Source: SSF14 sp046331245 (GTDB lineage: Bacteria; Actinomycetota; Acidimicrobiia; Acidimicrobiales; Microtrichaceae). From it: a stretch of DNA of 64,000 nt. Where the stretch lies: positions 1-64,000 of the forward strand of contig JAXLRH010000002.1 in the NCBI GenBank assembly GCA_046331245.1, written 5' to 3'. Shown here in pieces: positions 7,066 to 14,280 of this stretch. Below the pieces are notes generated by a model that had not been told where the DNA came from, made no database searches, and saw only the letters and a list, made by a program, of their open reading frames with translations. Position 1 is the first letter of the stretch, and each line of letters begins with the position of its first letter. A program made the translations under genes and the position numbers.

Positions 7066-8421
7066 GTGAGCGAGTCAGACTTCGCCAAGAGGCTTATGTC
7101 GGGCTGGCTCGACCTGCTTAGGCTCCTTCCGGCAGCAGACTTTCCGGACGACACAATCGAGGAGATAGTTCACCGGCACGCCGAGCAGGCATCGGATCAC
7201 ATTCGCAGGCTACATAGGGGTGGTCACCGCAGCCTCGAGGAGCTCGCTATTCGCGGCGAAGGCCTCCTTCCTTCAACGATCGCCGAGCTGGCCGTCGGAG
7301 CGGGGATGCCGTTGGACCCGCCCCCTCCGCAGGCCCAGCTCCCGATGTCTCAGCTTGCTCCAGGCCACTTGCTCGACTACGAGTGGTACTTCACGCCGAG
7401 CACCCGAGAAACGCTGGCGACGCGCGTATCATCGACGGCTCCAACGAGCGTTCTCCTCCTAGGATGCCCGTCGTTGGTGGCACCGCTTGCGGACCGAGGC
7501 CTCCGAGTGGTCCTTGTCGATCAGAGCACACACGGGCTATCGCTGTTTGGCGCTCGGCGCGGCCACAGCGTGACCTTGATATCCTCTGACATCGGCGTCT
7601 CCGGAATTGACATCGCAGTTCGCGACGCCATTGCTGAGCCGGTGCCCTCGATGGCGATGGACAAGTGGGGTGAGGATCCACAAGAGGATGATCCACATTC
7701 TGTCGAAACAGTATTGGGACGATACGACGCCGTGGTGCTGGATCCACCATGGTATCCCGAGTACTACGTGAGGTGGTTGGAAGTAGCCCTACGGTGCGTC
7801 CGGCCAGGCGCGCGCATCTACTTTGTAGCGCCGTCGCGGTTTGTACGACCGACTAGCCAGATCGAAGGCCTGGCGCTTCACGCTGCATTGCAGCAATGTG
7901 GTCGGGTTCGAGAGCTCGGACGAGCCATCAGATACGCAACACCACTATTCGAGTCCGATGCGTTGCAGTCGCTTGGGTTTGATCCGCACATTGCATGGCG
8001 GTCAGCGGAGCTGATCGAGCTCGTCGTCGATGAGCCGTCAATTGCTAACGCCTTCGGCTCAGCCCTCGACAGGTGGTCGACGAACCATCGCGAGCCGTCG
8101 CGCAAGTGGTCCGAGGTTCAGATCGCCGGCCAGTACGTCAAGTTTGACGCCGAACTGACGGATCGTCCGACCCAACCACCGGTCCTTTTGCCTCTGCCGA
8201 GCCTCGCGGACTTTGTTCTTCCATCGGTCAGTCGACGCGTCATGGAGCGGCACGGCGCAGCAATCTGGACTTCGCGAAATCGGGTAGCAAGGACGACGGA
8301 CCTCGTCGAGATGCGTCGCGTTCTACGACAGATGGATCGTATGAGCCAGGGGGAGGCTGAGTACTTCCTGACATCTCGACGACCACTCGACGGCTCTCTA
8401 GAGACTCTTCTGTTTCGATAA
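7066..8421 (+). CDS. SAM-dependent methyltransferase-like protein (DPPW type)
   Basis: A 451-residue protein with a GTG start. Residues 1-100 are mostly helical. LLDYEWYFTPSTRETLA at 102-118 leads into a Rossmann core: SVLLLGCPSLVAPLADRG (motif I position, 128-145), VVLVD, and YDAVVLDPPWYPEYYVRWLE at 220-239 (motif IV, DPPW). This layout recalls the DUF43 branched-polyamine synthase/methyltransferase branch and MT-A70-like enzymes. The motif-I loop GCPS lacks the usual GxGxG, so a transferase other than a methylase is possible. It is divergent from the phosphoesterase gene, low in GC, and ends at a large palindrome. Its target is unknown. Confidence 0.6.
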   Translation: MSESDFAKRLMSGWLDLLRLLPAADFPDDTIEEIVHRHAEQASDHIRRLHRGGHRSLEELAIRGEGLLPSTIAELAVGAGMPLDPPPPQAQLPMSQLAPGHLLDYEWYFTPSTRETLATRVSSTAPTSVLLLGCPSLVAPLADRGLRVVLVDQSTHGLSLFGARRGHSVTLISSDIGVSGIDIAVRDAIAEPVPSMAMDKWGEDPQEDDPHSVETVLGRYDAVVLDPPWYPEYYVRWLEVALRCVRPGARIYFVAPSRFVRPTSQIEGLALHAALQQCGRVRELGRAIRYATPLFESDALQSLGFDPHIAWRSAELIELVVDEPSIANAFGSALDRWSTNHREPSRKWSEVQIAGQYVKFDAELTDRPTQPPVLLPLPSLADFVLPSVSRRVMERHGAAIWTSRNRVARTTDLVEMRRVLRQMDRMSQGEAEYFLTSRRPLDGSLETLLFR

Positions 8422-8429
8422 GTGCGGTG

Positions 8430-8453
8430 CCAGGCGAGATGCATCACGCCTGG
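8430..8453 (+). terminator. Palindromic hairpin after the methyltransferase gene
   Basis: CCAGGCG-A-GATGCATC-A-CGCCTGG is a near-perfect 24-bp palindrome with one A/A mismatch per side, 9 nt after the stop codon. A probable terminator; it could also be a binding site. Confidence 0.5.
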
Positions 8454-8568
8454 TCAGCGAGCGCACGCCGGACGGGGTTGAGCGCGCGCAGAGCAATGCG
8501 GCGTTCGACGCCGGCGCGACAGAGGCTCGATGCCCAAGGTTCAACACGCGGTTCCTGATATCCGGGAA

Positions 8569-8612
8569 CGTGGGGCCGGCGGGGATCGAACCCGCGACCA
8601 AGCGATTATGAG
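8569..8612. repeat. 44-bp att repeat (left copy), tRNA-Met 3' half
   Basis: The 44 bp are identical to 18215-18258. They cover the tRNA-Met sequence from the anticodon loop to the 3' end plus two flanking bases. The rest of the tRNA is absent here (it runs into GCGGTTCAGC), so this is a displaced 3' fragment, the classic product of integrase-mediated insertion into a tRNA gene. Confidence 0.9.
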
Positions 8613-8618
8613 GCGGTT

Positions 8619-8740
8619 CAGCGCTAGCGCTGTGCTCAATGCTGAGGACCCCGGAATCTCGGGGGTTCGCTCGGAGCAAAGTCTCGGGATCGCTTCCTGC
8701 TGAGCACGGTATCCCGGTGGGTCAACCCACCAACAGGAGG
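8619..8740 (+). promoter_or_regulatory. Cluster of palindromes before the first plus-strand gene of the element
   Basis: Three inverted repeats occur in 115 bp: CAGCGCTAGCGCTG (8619-8632, perfect), ACCCCG-GAATCT-CGGGGGT near 8645-8663, and GGTGGGT-CA-ACCCACC (8716-8731, perfect). The last abuts a strong ribosome binding site, AGGAGG at 8735-8740, for the ATG at 8748. They probably include promoter operators, or binding sites for excision proteins next to att. Confidence 0.45.
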
Positions 8741-8747
8741 ATCACCG

Positions 8748-9305
8748 ATGACCGTAACCGACACCCCCACGACGACTCGACCGATTCAGCCCCTGCGAGA
8801 CTTCCTCGCAGCGGGAGGCGCATTCGTCACGAGATACGAACTGGACGTTCTGATCGAGATGCTTCAAGACGTCGCCGGCGCGACGCCGGCCGTGTTGAGC
8901 AAGATGGCCGGTCGTGCCCGCATCACCGCAGCGACGGGCGAACTCGATCCCTTCCACGAACGCGACGGGCTGACGGTCGCTGAGTTTCGGCGGGTCCACT
9001 CCTGGTGCGCCGACTACATGGAGAGCCTGCCGGACCCCGACCTCGAGCGTGCGCTGCTCGAGGCGATGCCGGACCCCGAACACGCTCGCAGCCTCGTCCG
9101 GGCGCGTTCGTGCCCGCATCCGATCACGGTGGGCACCGAGGACTGGTGGAACTGGAGCTGCGACAACTGCGGCGAGCTCCACGAATGCGGCGATGGGTCC
9201 ACGCGCCTTCACATCGGGTGGGTGGATGGGTACTCCCAGCTCGAGGCGCCGATCACGTACTGCCGAGCCTGCGTCGCGAGCGCCCTCGCTCAGTTTCCAC
9301 AGTGA
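8748..9305 (+). CDS. Hypothetical element protein with a zinc-ribbon-like C-terminus
   Basis: A 185-residue protein with a clear AGGAGG ribosome binding site 7 nt before ATG. Residues 20-110 look helical. The C-terminal part has paired cysteines, CPH near 122, CDNCGELHEC near 138-147 and CRAC near 174-177, suggesting a structural zinc site. It is the only plus-strand gene of the integrated element and lies at its end opposite the integrase, a position often taken by cargo or regulatory genes. I do not recognise the family. Confidence 0.7.
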   Translation: MTVTDTPTTTRPIQPLRDFLAAGGAFVTRYELDVLIEMLQDVAGATPAVLSKMAGRARITAATGELDPFHERDGLTVAEFRRVHSWCADYMESLPDPDLERALLEAMPDPEHARSLVRARSCPHPITVGTEDWWNWSCDNCGELHECGDGSTRLHIGWVDGYSQLEAPITYCRACVASALAQFPQ

Positions 9306-9306
9306 C

Positions 9307-9335
9307 ATCAGGTGTCGGACGATCCGACACCTGAT
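9307..9335. terminator. Long hairpin between convergent genes
   Basis: ATCAGGTGTCGGA and TCCGACACCTGAT are perfect 13-bp arms around loop CGA, starting right after the stop codon at 9303-9305. It can terminate transcription from either side. Confidence 0.75.
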
Positions 9336-9343
9336 ACTCGGAG

Positions 9344-9375
9344 AACGGACCTTCGGCTACGGCCGGAGGTCCGTT
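9344..9375. terminator. Second hairpin between convergent genes
   Basis: AACGGACCTTCGGC pairs with GCCGGAGGTCCGTT over 14 positions (one G-T wobble), loop TACG, followed by T and C on the plus strand. It overlaps the last codons of the minus-strand gene at 9357. Confidence 0.6.
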
Positions 9376-9581
9376 TCGCGTTCCTCGGGCACTTCCACCA
9401 GGCGTGAGAGCTCCACCTCGAGCTGTCCGTCGGCTCGGTCGAAGGTCTCGACGTGGTGGGTCTTACCGTTGCGGGAGTAGCTGAACGTCACGGTGTCGAC
9501 CGTGGCGACGATCTCGACGGACGTGGTGCCGGGACCGATGAGCGTCGCGTGCGCCGTCGTGTGGGGCTGGGGAAGGTCCAT
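9357..9581 (-). CDS. Small hypothetical protein of the element
   Basis: A 74-residue acidic protein, MDLPQPHTTAHATLIGPG..., with alternating beta-strand-like segments (TSVEIVATVDTVTFSYSRNG, KTHHVETFDRADGQLEVEL). No motif, signal or membrane helix. It lies at the 3' end of the long minus-strand gene series of the element, 47 nt after the membrane-protein gene, and ends in the hairpin at 9344-9375. Confidence 0.55.
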   Translation of the reverse strand: MDLPQPHTTAHATLIGPGTTSVEIVATVDTVTFSYSRNGKTHHVETFDRADGQLEVELSRLVEVPEERETDLRP

Positions 9582-9628
9582 GCGGTGAGTGTCGGCCGGA
9601 GGGGTGACAGCGGCGTCCTTCGGTTATC

Positions 9629-10240
9629 TCAGCTGGCTTGATGCTGGCCAATGCTCCTGATCCGTCCTCGTAGCGTCCGTCTGACGGCACGTTCCTGCGC
9701 ACTTCGGCGGTCTCGGTAGCTCGCACCCGCGAGGTTCATGGCTTTGTACAAGGTCTCGAACATCTCCTCGGCCTCGTGGTCCAGCGCTGGCAGGTCATCG
9801 ACCATTACGACCCCCGAGGCGAAGATCCTGGAGTCAGCGAAGGCCGTCCACGCCTCGAACGCGGCGTCGCCGATCGACCTATCGAGCACGAGTGTTGCAA
9901 GAGAACGGACTGCAAAGAGTTGTTCGGACACGGCTGCGGAAGCGGCGCGCAGGTCGTCCGATCCTGTCCCCAGCGAGGCTACCGCAGTGCTGTCAATCGA
10001 CCTCAGTTCGTGCGCAAGCTGCTCGTGGAGAGTCGCCATCAACGTACCTAGTTGCCCGAGCGCTGACACAAGATCGCGGGCGAGGCCGATCTCGCTCGCG
10101 TCGAAGTCGCGACGCATTTCTCGCCTGAAGCCTCGCGCTTCCCGGATGACATCAACTCCGACTGCGAGCAGCGTGCCCGAGATGCCGACCGCTCCACCGA
10201 GCAGCACCGAGTACCCGCTGATCTCCCAGAATCCCGCCAC
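9629..10240 (-). CDS. Hypothetical single-pass membrane protein of the element
   Basis: A 203-residue protein with a GTG start. One N-terminal transmembrane helix (about residues 9-30, GYSVLLGGAVGISGTLLAVGVD by position) is followed by a charged, largely helical cytoplasmic-type domain (REARGFRREMRRDFDASEIGL onward by position) and a basic tail (RRTLRGRIRSIGQHQAS). This resembles small membrane-anchored helical proteins but matches no family I know. It follows the tape-measure-like gene by 48 nt. Confidence 0.6.
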   Translation of the reverse strand: MAGFWEISGYSVLLGGAVGISGTLLAVGVDVIREARGFRREMRRDFDASEIGLARDLVSALGQLGTLMATLHEQLAHELRSIDSTAVASLGTGSDDLRAASAAVSEQLFAVRSLATLVLDRSIGDAAFEAWTAFADSRIFASGVVMVDDLPALDHEAEEMFETLYKAMNLAGASYRDRRSAQERAVRRTLRGRIRSIGQHQAS

Positions 10241-10288
10241 GCCCGACGTTACCCCGAAGACTCGCTGCTGCTGGTGCAGCTGGTCTCC

Positions 10289-12790
10289 TCAGCCTCGGCG
10301 GAGATCCCGGCCGTGTTCGGTCCACGCGTCGCGGCGGGCGGAGCGGAACGACTCGTCCATCGTCGGGCCGACGTCTGCCTCGGTCACGCCGTGGAACTGC
10401 GGCGCGTAGGTGACGTGCTGGAGGTTCTCGATCACGCCGCGGAGTGAGTCGAGCGTCGATGACTGCCGGCGGAGCTCGTCGAGCACTGCGCTCCCCGCCG
10501 GGGCGGAGACGGTTGCGGTCGGTCGAGCGGCGACGGCCGGCAGGTCGGCGCCGGCGTTCAGGGCGAGGAGGTTTCCCGCGCCGAGGCGCTGCACGGTGCG
10601 GCGGTTGAGCACGAACTCGTTGCCGAGGAGGCGGGCGTCGATCTCCTGGCCGTCGGGGGCGTTGACGAGGCCGCCGGTGTGGAACTTCGCGACCCATCGG
10701 TTCTTCTTGTAGTTGTACTGCCAGGGCCGGCCGTGCGTGTCGGGCACCGAGGAGGCGTAGATCTCGTTCTCGTTGTCGCCGAGGCCGATCGTGCGGCCCT
10801 CGGCGGGGGTGAGCTCTCGCTTGTTGGCGATCTTCTCGTATGCGGTGGGCGGCTGGCTCGTGTTCTTGCCGCGGTCGGCCTGGTGCTCGTGGTCGACACC
10901 GTCGGGCGTGACGTACTCGCTCGTGTGGATCTCGTTGTAGGTGTCGGCGTAGGTCTGCGCTTCGGCGGCGGCCTTGCGCCACGATGCGGCGATGGCGTCG
11001 GCTTCGGCGCGGGTGAGGTCACCGTGCGCGACGAGCTGATCGAGCGACGCAATCGCGGCTGCGATGAGGTCGGGGTGCTTCGCGAACTCGTCAGCGAGGG
11101 CGGCCTCCGCCGCGGCGTGGTCCTGTGCTGCCTGCTGGGCGGCGGCCTGGTCGCCGGCGAGCTTCGACTCCGCGTCGGCGAGCTCGTCGGTGGCCTTCTT
11201 CGTGTCGGCGCGGGTGTCGCGCAGGTCGCGGGTCGCCTTCTGCGTCGCCTCCGCCGCGCTGGCGACGCGGTCCTCGGCGTTGAGCTGGGCGTCCTGCGCG
11301 TCGCGAACCTTCTCGGACAGGTCGCGGTATCGGTTCGGGTCGCGCTGGGGATCGATGTGGGCGAGCTCGGCTTGCAGGGCGGCGAGATCGCGGTTCGCGT
11401 TGGCGAGCTCACGGCGTGCGGAGGCCTCGGAGCGGAGCGCGTCGCCGACGCCCTGTTCGGCGTCGGCCAGCTTCTCTGCTGCGGCGATCGCTTCCTCGGA
11501 GCCGGGGATCGAGGCCTTGCGGATGCGGTCGATCTCGGCCTCGTCGCGAGCAACGGCACGGTTCGCGTCGCTCAACGCTCGGGCTGTCGACGCGGCGGCC
11601 TCGAACGGTGCGGTGAGGTTGGCGGTCTGGTCGACGAGCTGGCCGAACTTGCCCTTGTTGCGGTCGATGGCGTGGCCGTAGGCGTCGACCTGTGTGGTCA
11701 GGTCCTTCACGCTCGCGGCAGCGCGATCTATCGACTCCCGGTCGCCGATCTGGTTGTAGAGCTCCTTCGTGGTGCCCTTGGCGATCTTCCCCTCGGCCTC
11801 GTACCTCTGCAGCGCCGGAGCGAGGTAGTCGACAGCCTGGCGGGCCTGGGCCGTCGACACGGAGTCGAGCGCCTCCTTGAGTCGCTTCACGTCCTCGGCC
11901 GCGACCTTGGCCGAGCCGTCGCCTCCGAGGATCTTGTCGCCGGCGTTGAGCGGACCGATCGCGTCGAGCTGGCCGAGCGTGCGCTTGATGCCCTCCATCT
12001 CGAGGAAGAACCGGTGCGGCTGCTCAGGGTCGAACGCGGCCTTGAACTTCGTCGGGTCGACCGCCGAGAACAGGTCGACGCCCTCCTTCGTTTGGTTCTG
12101 CAGCTGCGACCATGCCGAGCTGAACCCCGCGACCGCGACCTCGAGCGCTGCGGTGGCGGCGAGGCCTCCGCTCGCCGCGGAACCGAGGACCGACACGAGA
12201 CCACCGAGGTCGCCGGTCAGCGGGGCGACCGTGTTGCCGAGCTCGCCGGCGCCCTGTGCGGCGGTGCGGAACGTGCTGCCGAGTCGTGACACTGAGCGGG
12301 TGCCGATCGTGGCCTTGCTCTCGACATCGGAGATCGTGGACCCGACGCGGCGGATCGCGGGCTCGGCCGCGGTGAAGCTGGCGAACTCGATCGTGGACCC
12401 GGCACGCGTCGGGGGCGCCACGGGGCGGGCCGTGGGCGTCGTGGTCGAGTTGGACACGGCGAACCCGGTCGGCACGAGGGCCCCGCCCCCGAACGGCGCC
12501 GGCGCGAGCTTGTCGCTCGTGGCCTGCGCCTTCATGCCGATGCGGGAGAGCTCGCGATCCGCGGTCGAGCCGAGCGCCTTGATCTCGTTCTGTGCTCGGG
12601 TCGTGGTGATCGAGTCGAGCGACCGCTGACCGATCGCCACCTGACTGCCGAGGGTCTTCGCGACGTCTCCGTCGACTTGGAACTTCAGACCGACGGGCTT
12701 CAGCCGTGCGGCCTCCGCCTGGATCTTCGACCCGACCTGCGAGAGGTTCGGCTCGACGTCGATCGACACAACGCCTGCGCGCTTAGCCAT
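10289..12790 (-). CDS. Phage tail tape-measure-like protein
   Basis: An 833-residue protein with a good ribosome binding site (GAAGGAG). Residues 1-130 open with VVSIDVEPNLSQVGSKIQ, a start typical of actinophage tape measure proteins. A hydrophobic Gly/Ala-rich stretch (TGDLGGLVSVLGSAASGG, about 193-210) precedes a long coiled-coil rich in A, E, R and D (about 390-620). The C-terminus has FHTGGLVNAPDGQ...GNEFVLNRRTVQRLG, the 'aGGLV...gEfVl' tail of tape measure proteins. In phages such a protein sets tail length and aids DNA entry. Here no other tail or head gene accompanies it, which is unusual. Confidence 0.75.
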   Translation of the reverse strand: MAKRAGVVSIDVEPNLSQVGSKIQAEAARLKPVGLKFQVDGDVAKTLGSQVAIGQRSLDSITTTRAQNEIKALGSTADRELSRIGMKAQATSDKLAPAPFGGGALVPTGFAVSNSTTTPTARPVAPPTRAGSTIEFASFTAAEPAIRRVGSTISDVESKATIGTRSVSRLGSTFRTAAQGAGELGNTVAPLTGDLGGLVSVLGSAASGGLAATAALEVAVAGFSSAWSQLQNQTKEGVDLFSAVDPTKFKAAFDPEQPHRFFLEMEGIKRTLGQLDAIGPLNAGDKILGGDGSAKVAAEDVKRLKEALDSVSTAQARQAVDYLAPALQRYEAEGKIAKGTTKELYNQIGDRESIDRAAASVKDLTTQVDAYGHAIDRNKGKFGQLVDQTANLTAPFEAAASTARALSDANRAVARDEAEIDRIRKASIPGSEEAIAAAEKLADAEQGVGDALRSEASARRELANANRDLAALQAELAHIDPQRDPNRYRDLSEKVRDAQDAQLNAEDRVASAAEATQKATRDLRDTRADTKKATDELADAESKLAGDQAAAQQAAQDHAAAEAALADEFAKHPDLIAAAIASLDQLVAHGDLTRAEADAIAASWRKAAAEAQTYADTYNEIHTSEYVTPDGVDHEHQADRGKNTSQPPTAYEKIANKRELTPAEGRTIGLGDNENEIYASSVPDTHGRPWQYNYKKNRWVAKFHTGGLVNAPDGQEIDARLLGNEFVLNRRTVQRLGAGNLLALNAGADLPAVAARPTATVSAPAGSAVLDELRRQSSTLDSLRGVIENLQHVTYAPQFHGVTEADVGPTMDESFRSARRDAWTEHGRDLRRG

Positions 12791-12820
12791 GAGGGGGTTC
12801 TCCTTCTGTGAGCGTTCACG

Positions 12821-13594
12821 TCACGCGCGGCCGAGGGCGCGGGTGGGGCGTAGACGGAGGGTGGGGTCGGGCTTCTGCCGCAGCTGGGGCACCGCTGCGA
12901 GGTGGTCGATCGCGGCGGTCTGCTCCTCGATCGTCGGCCACCAGATGCCGCGGACGCCGGGGGTCGTGATCCATCCGTGCCAGCGGCCGAGAGTGCCGGT
13001 GGTCGTGTTGTTCCGGCAGCGGTCGATTGCTGCGGCGTCCTCGAGGTCGAGGTACCGAGTCCACTGCTCGAGGCGGGCGTCGCCGGGGGCTCGCACTCCG
13101 AGGTTGGCGAGCTCGTCGCGGATCTTGCGGCCGGTGTCGAGCGTGACGCGGGCCGTCTCCGCGGTGTGGAGGGCCTGCACGGCTTCCACGGAGCGGACGA
13201 GGGACTCGGGGCTGACGTCGGAAGGCAGCGCCTTGACGGCGGCGCTGAACGTCTCCGCTGCGGCGACCATGTTCGGTCGGAGGCCGTCGATGATCTGCGG
13301 GCCGGCGGCGGCGAGCTCGCGGATGATCCTGCGGGCCAGGAGGTCGCCGATCTCGCCTCGAGCCTCGGGGATCGCGGCGTTCTCGACCTTGAATCGGGCG
13401 TGAGCGGCGACGAGGTCGGCGACGTCGGCCGGCTTGATCGACATGCACGCTGTCGCGATGTCGGAGGCGTGTTCCTCGCCGACCGCGAGCGCTGCCCGGT
13501 GGGCGTCGATCGCCTCGGTCAGTGCGGCCGGCACGGCGACCAGGGCGGCGACCTCTTGGGCTGTCCTCGGGATATGCGCGAGTTGATCGTTCAT
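12821..13594 (-). CDS. Hypothetical helical protein of the element
   Basis: A 257-residue protein preceded by GAAGGAAG. It is dominated by alanine-rich amphipathic helices (residues 1-170), then a segment with WTRYLDLEDAAAIDRCRNN and the Trp-rich RWHGWITTPGVRGIWWPT (about 205-222) before a basic tail. No catalytic motif is visible. It lies between the tape-measure-like gene and a small cysteine-containing protein in the same gene series; a role in particle assembly or replication cannot be told apart. Confidence 0.65.
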   Translation of the reverse strand: MNDQLAHIPRTAQEVAALVAVPAALTEAIDAHRAALAVGEEHASDIATACMSIKPADVADLVAAHARFKVENAAIPEARGEIGDLLARRIIRELAAAGPQIIDGLRPNMVAAAETFSAAVKALPSDVSPESLVRSVEAVQALHTAETARVTLDTGRKIRDELANLGVRAPGDARLEQWTRYLDLEDAAAIDRCRNNTTTGTLGRWHGWITTPGVRGIWWPTIEEQTAAIDHLAAVPQLRQKPDPTLRLRPTRALGRA

Positions 13595-13624
13595 GTTGAG
13601 CTACTTCCTTCGTTGGGGGATCGG

Positions 13625-14026
13625 TTAGGCGGAGAGGCCGAGGTTGGCGGCGATGACGTCGCCGGACTCGTTCAGCGGCATGGAGGCCATCGGGGCGCCG
13701 ACGGCGCGGGCGAGCGTGCCGCAGAGCTGGTTGACCGATGACAGCTCGTCGAGCTGCTGCTCTCGCTCAGCTGCCTCTCGGGCCTTCGCGACCTCGGCGA
13801 CGTCGGCCGCGTTGATGGACCGCACGCGGGCCAGGGCGAGATCGAGGTCGACGACGGCGCGCTCCGCGGTGTCGCGACGCTGCGCTGCCTTGTGCTCGGC
13901 GATGGCGTCGGCCTGGTGAAGCTGGCACGTCGGCACGAGGTCGACGCCCTCGATCGCGCTGGAGAAGATCTCGGCGGTCGACGGGCAGCTGCACGGAGCG
14001 CTCAGGGGGTGGGGGTTGAAGGTCAT
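13625..14026 (-). CDS. Small hypothetical protein with an N-terminal Cys/His cluster
   Basis: A 133-residue protein. The N-terminus has PCSCPS (11-16) and later CQLHQAD (34-40), so a small metal site is possible. The rest is a helical, charged region (HKAAQRRDTAERAVVDLDLALARVR, by position 45-69). It starts with an AAAGG site, and its ATG overlaps the stop of the small gene upstream by 4 nt (14023-14026), showing tight coupling. Family unknown. Confidence 0.6.
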   Translation of the reverse strand: MTFNPHPLSAPCSCPSTAEIFSSAIEGVDLVPTCQLHQADAIAEHKAAQRRDTAERAVVDLDLALARVRSINAADVAEVAKAREAAEREQQLDELSSVNQLCGTLARAVGAPMASMPLNESGDVIAANLGLSA

Positions 14027-14280
14027 GTTCGTGCCTTTCGTGGGTGGAGGGTGATCGGAGTGAGGCCGGCGGCCTCGAGGTAGTCGCGCCCCCTGTTTCG
14101 CCGGGATCCGTACGCACAGCGAGCGCCACGACTCACCGGTCTGCGTGTGGGGGTGGGGAGGGGATGGAGGCCGGGTAGGCAGCGTGAGGGCACGTGAGGG
14201 GTAGTCCGCATGATTCTCAGATTCCGTTCTCCCGGAGAGTTATCGGAGGTGCCCTCACCTGCCCTCACGTCGGCGGTCAT
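14023..14280 (-). CDS. Small overlapping gene spanning the iteron cluster (tentative)
   Basis: An 85-codon frame, MTADVRAGEGTSDNSPGERN..., overlaps the stop of the helicase gene by 4 nt (ATGA at 14277-14280) and the start of the next gene by 4 nt (ATGA at 14023-14026). This double coupling is the pattern of every other junction in this operon and supports translation. The product is basic and Pro/Arg-rich with no motif, and the same DNA carries a symmetric iteron-like array. It may therefore serve mainly to carry translation across an origin region. It could still be a chance frame. Confidence 0.4.
   Translation of the reverse strand: MTADVRAGEGTSDNSPGERNLRIMRTTPHVPSRCLPGLHPLPTPTRRPVSRGARCAYGSRRNRGRDYLEAAGLTPITLHPRKART
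14183..14269. repeat. Symmetric iteron-like cluster, candidate replication origin of the element
   Basis: Two adjacent direct copies CGTGAGGGCA (14183-14192) and CGTGAGGGGT (14193-14202) face two adjacent inverted copies TGCCCTCACC (14250-14259) and TGCCCTCACG (14260-14269). The period is exactly 10 bp on each side. The 47 bp between them are more AT-rich and contain CTCCCGGAGAG. The cluster lies directly after the SF3 helicase gene. In P4-type satellites the helicase/primase binds iterons at the origin, so this is the best origin candidate. Function inferred. Confidence 0.55.

Larger units (their letters stand above)
4325..8568. mobile_element. Putative older genomic island between tRNA-derived repeats, defence-like cargo
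   Basis: The segment starts at a decayed copy of the tRNA-Met 3' end (4325-4368) and ends at the intact copy at 8569. The left copy and the 8557-8602 copy share GATATCCG, one mismatch, then the run up to the middle of the tRNA T-arm. The genes inside (TIR-like protein, phosphoesterase, methyltransferase) have clearly lower GC and less biased codon third positions than the flanks. No integrase lies inside, so it would be an immobilised island or one mobilised in trans. The boundary assignment is an inference. Confidence 0.5.

Noticed and set aside
8569..8612. A possible tRNA gene
   Set aside because: Only the 3' part is present; acceptor 5' strand and D-arm are missing, so it is an att repeat, not a gene.
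4188..8748. A CBASS or Pycsar system in full
   Set aside because: No cyclic-nucleotide synthase gene is present between 4.2 and 8.7 kb on either strand; only the TIR-like effector-type protein is.
10679..12289. Long open frame on the plus strand opposite the tape-measure-like gene
   Set aside because: It runs fully antisense to a gene with a recognisable C-terminal motif and good ribosome binding site; such frames are expected from GC bias at third codon positions.
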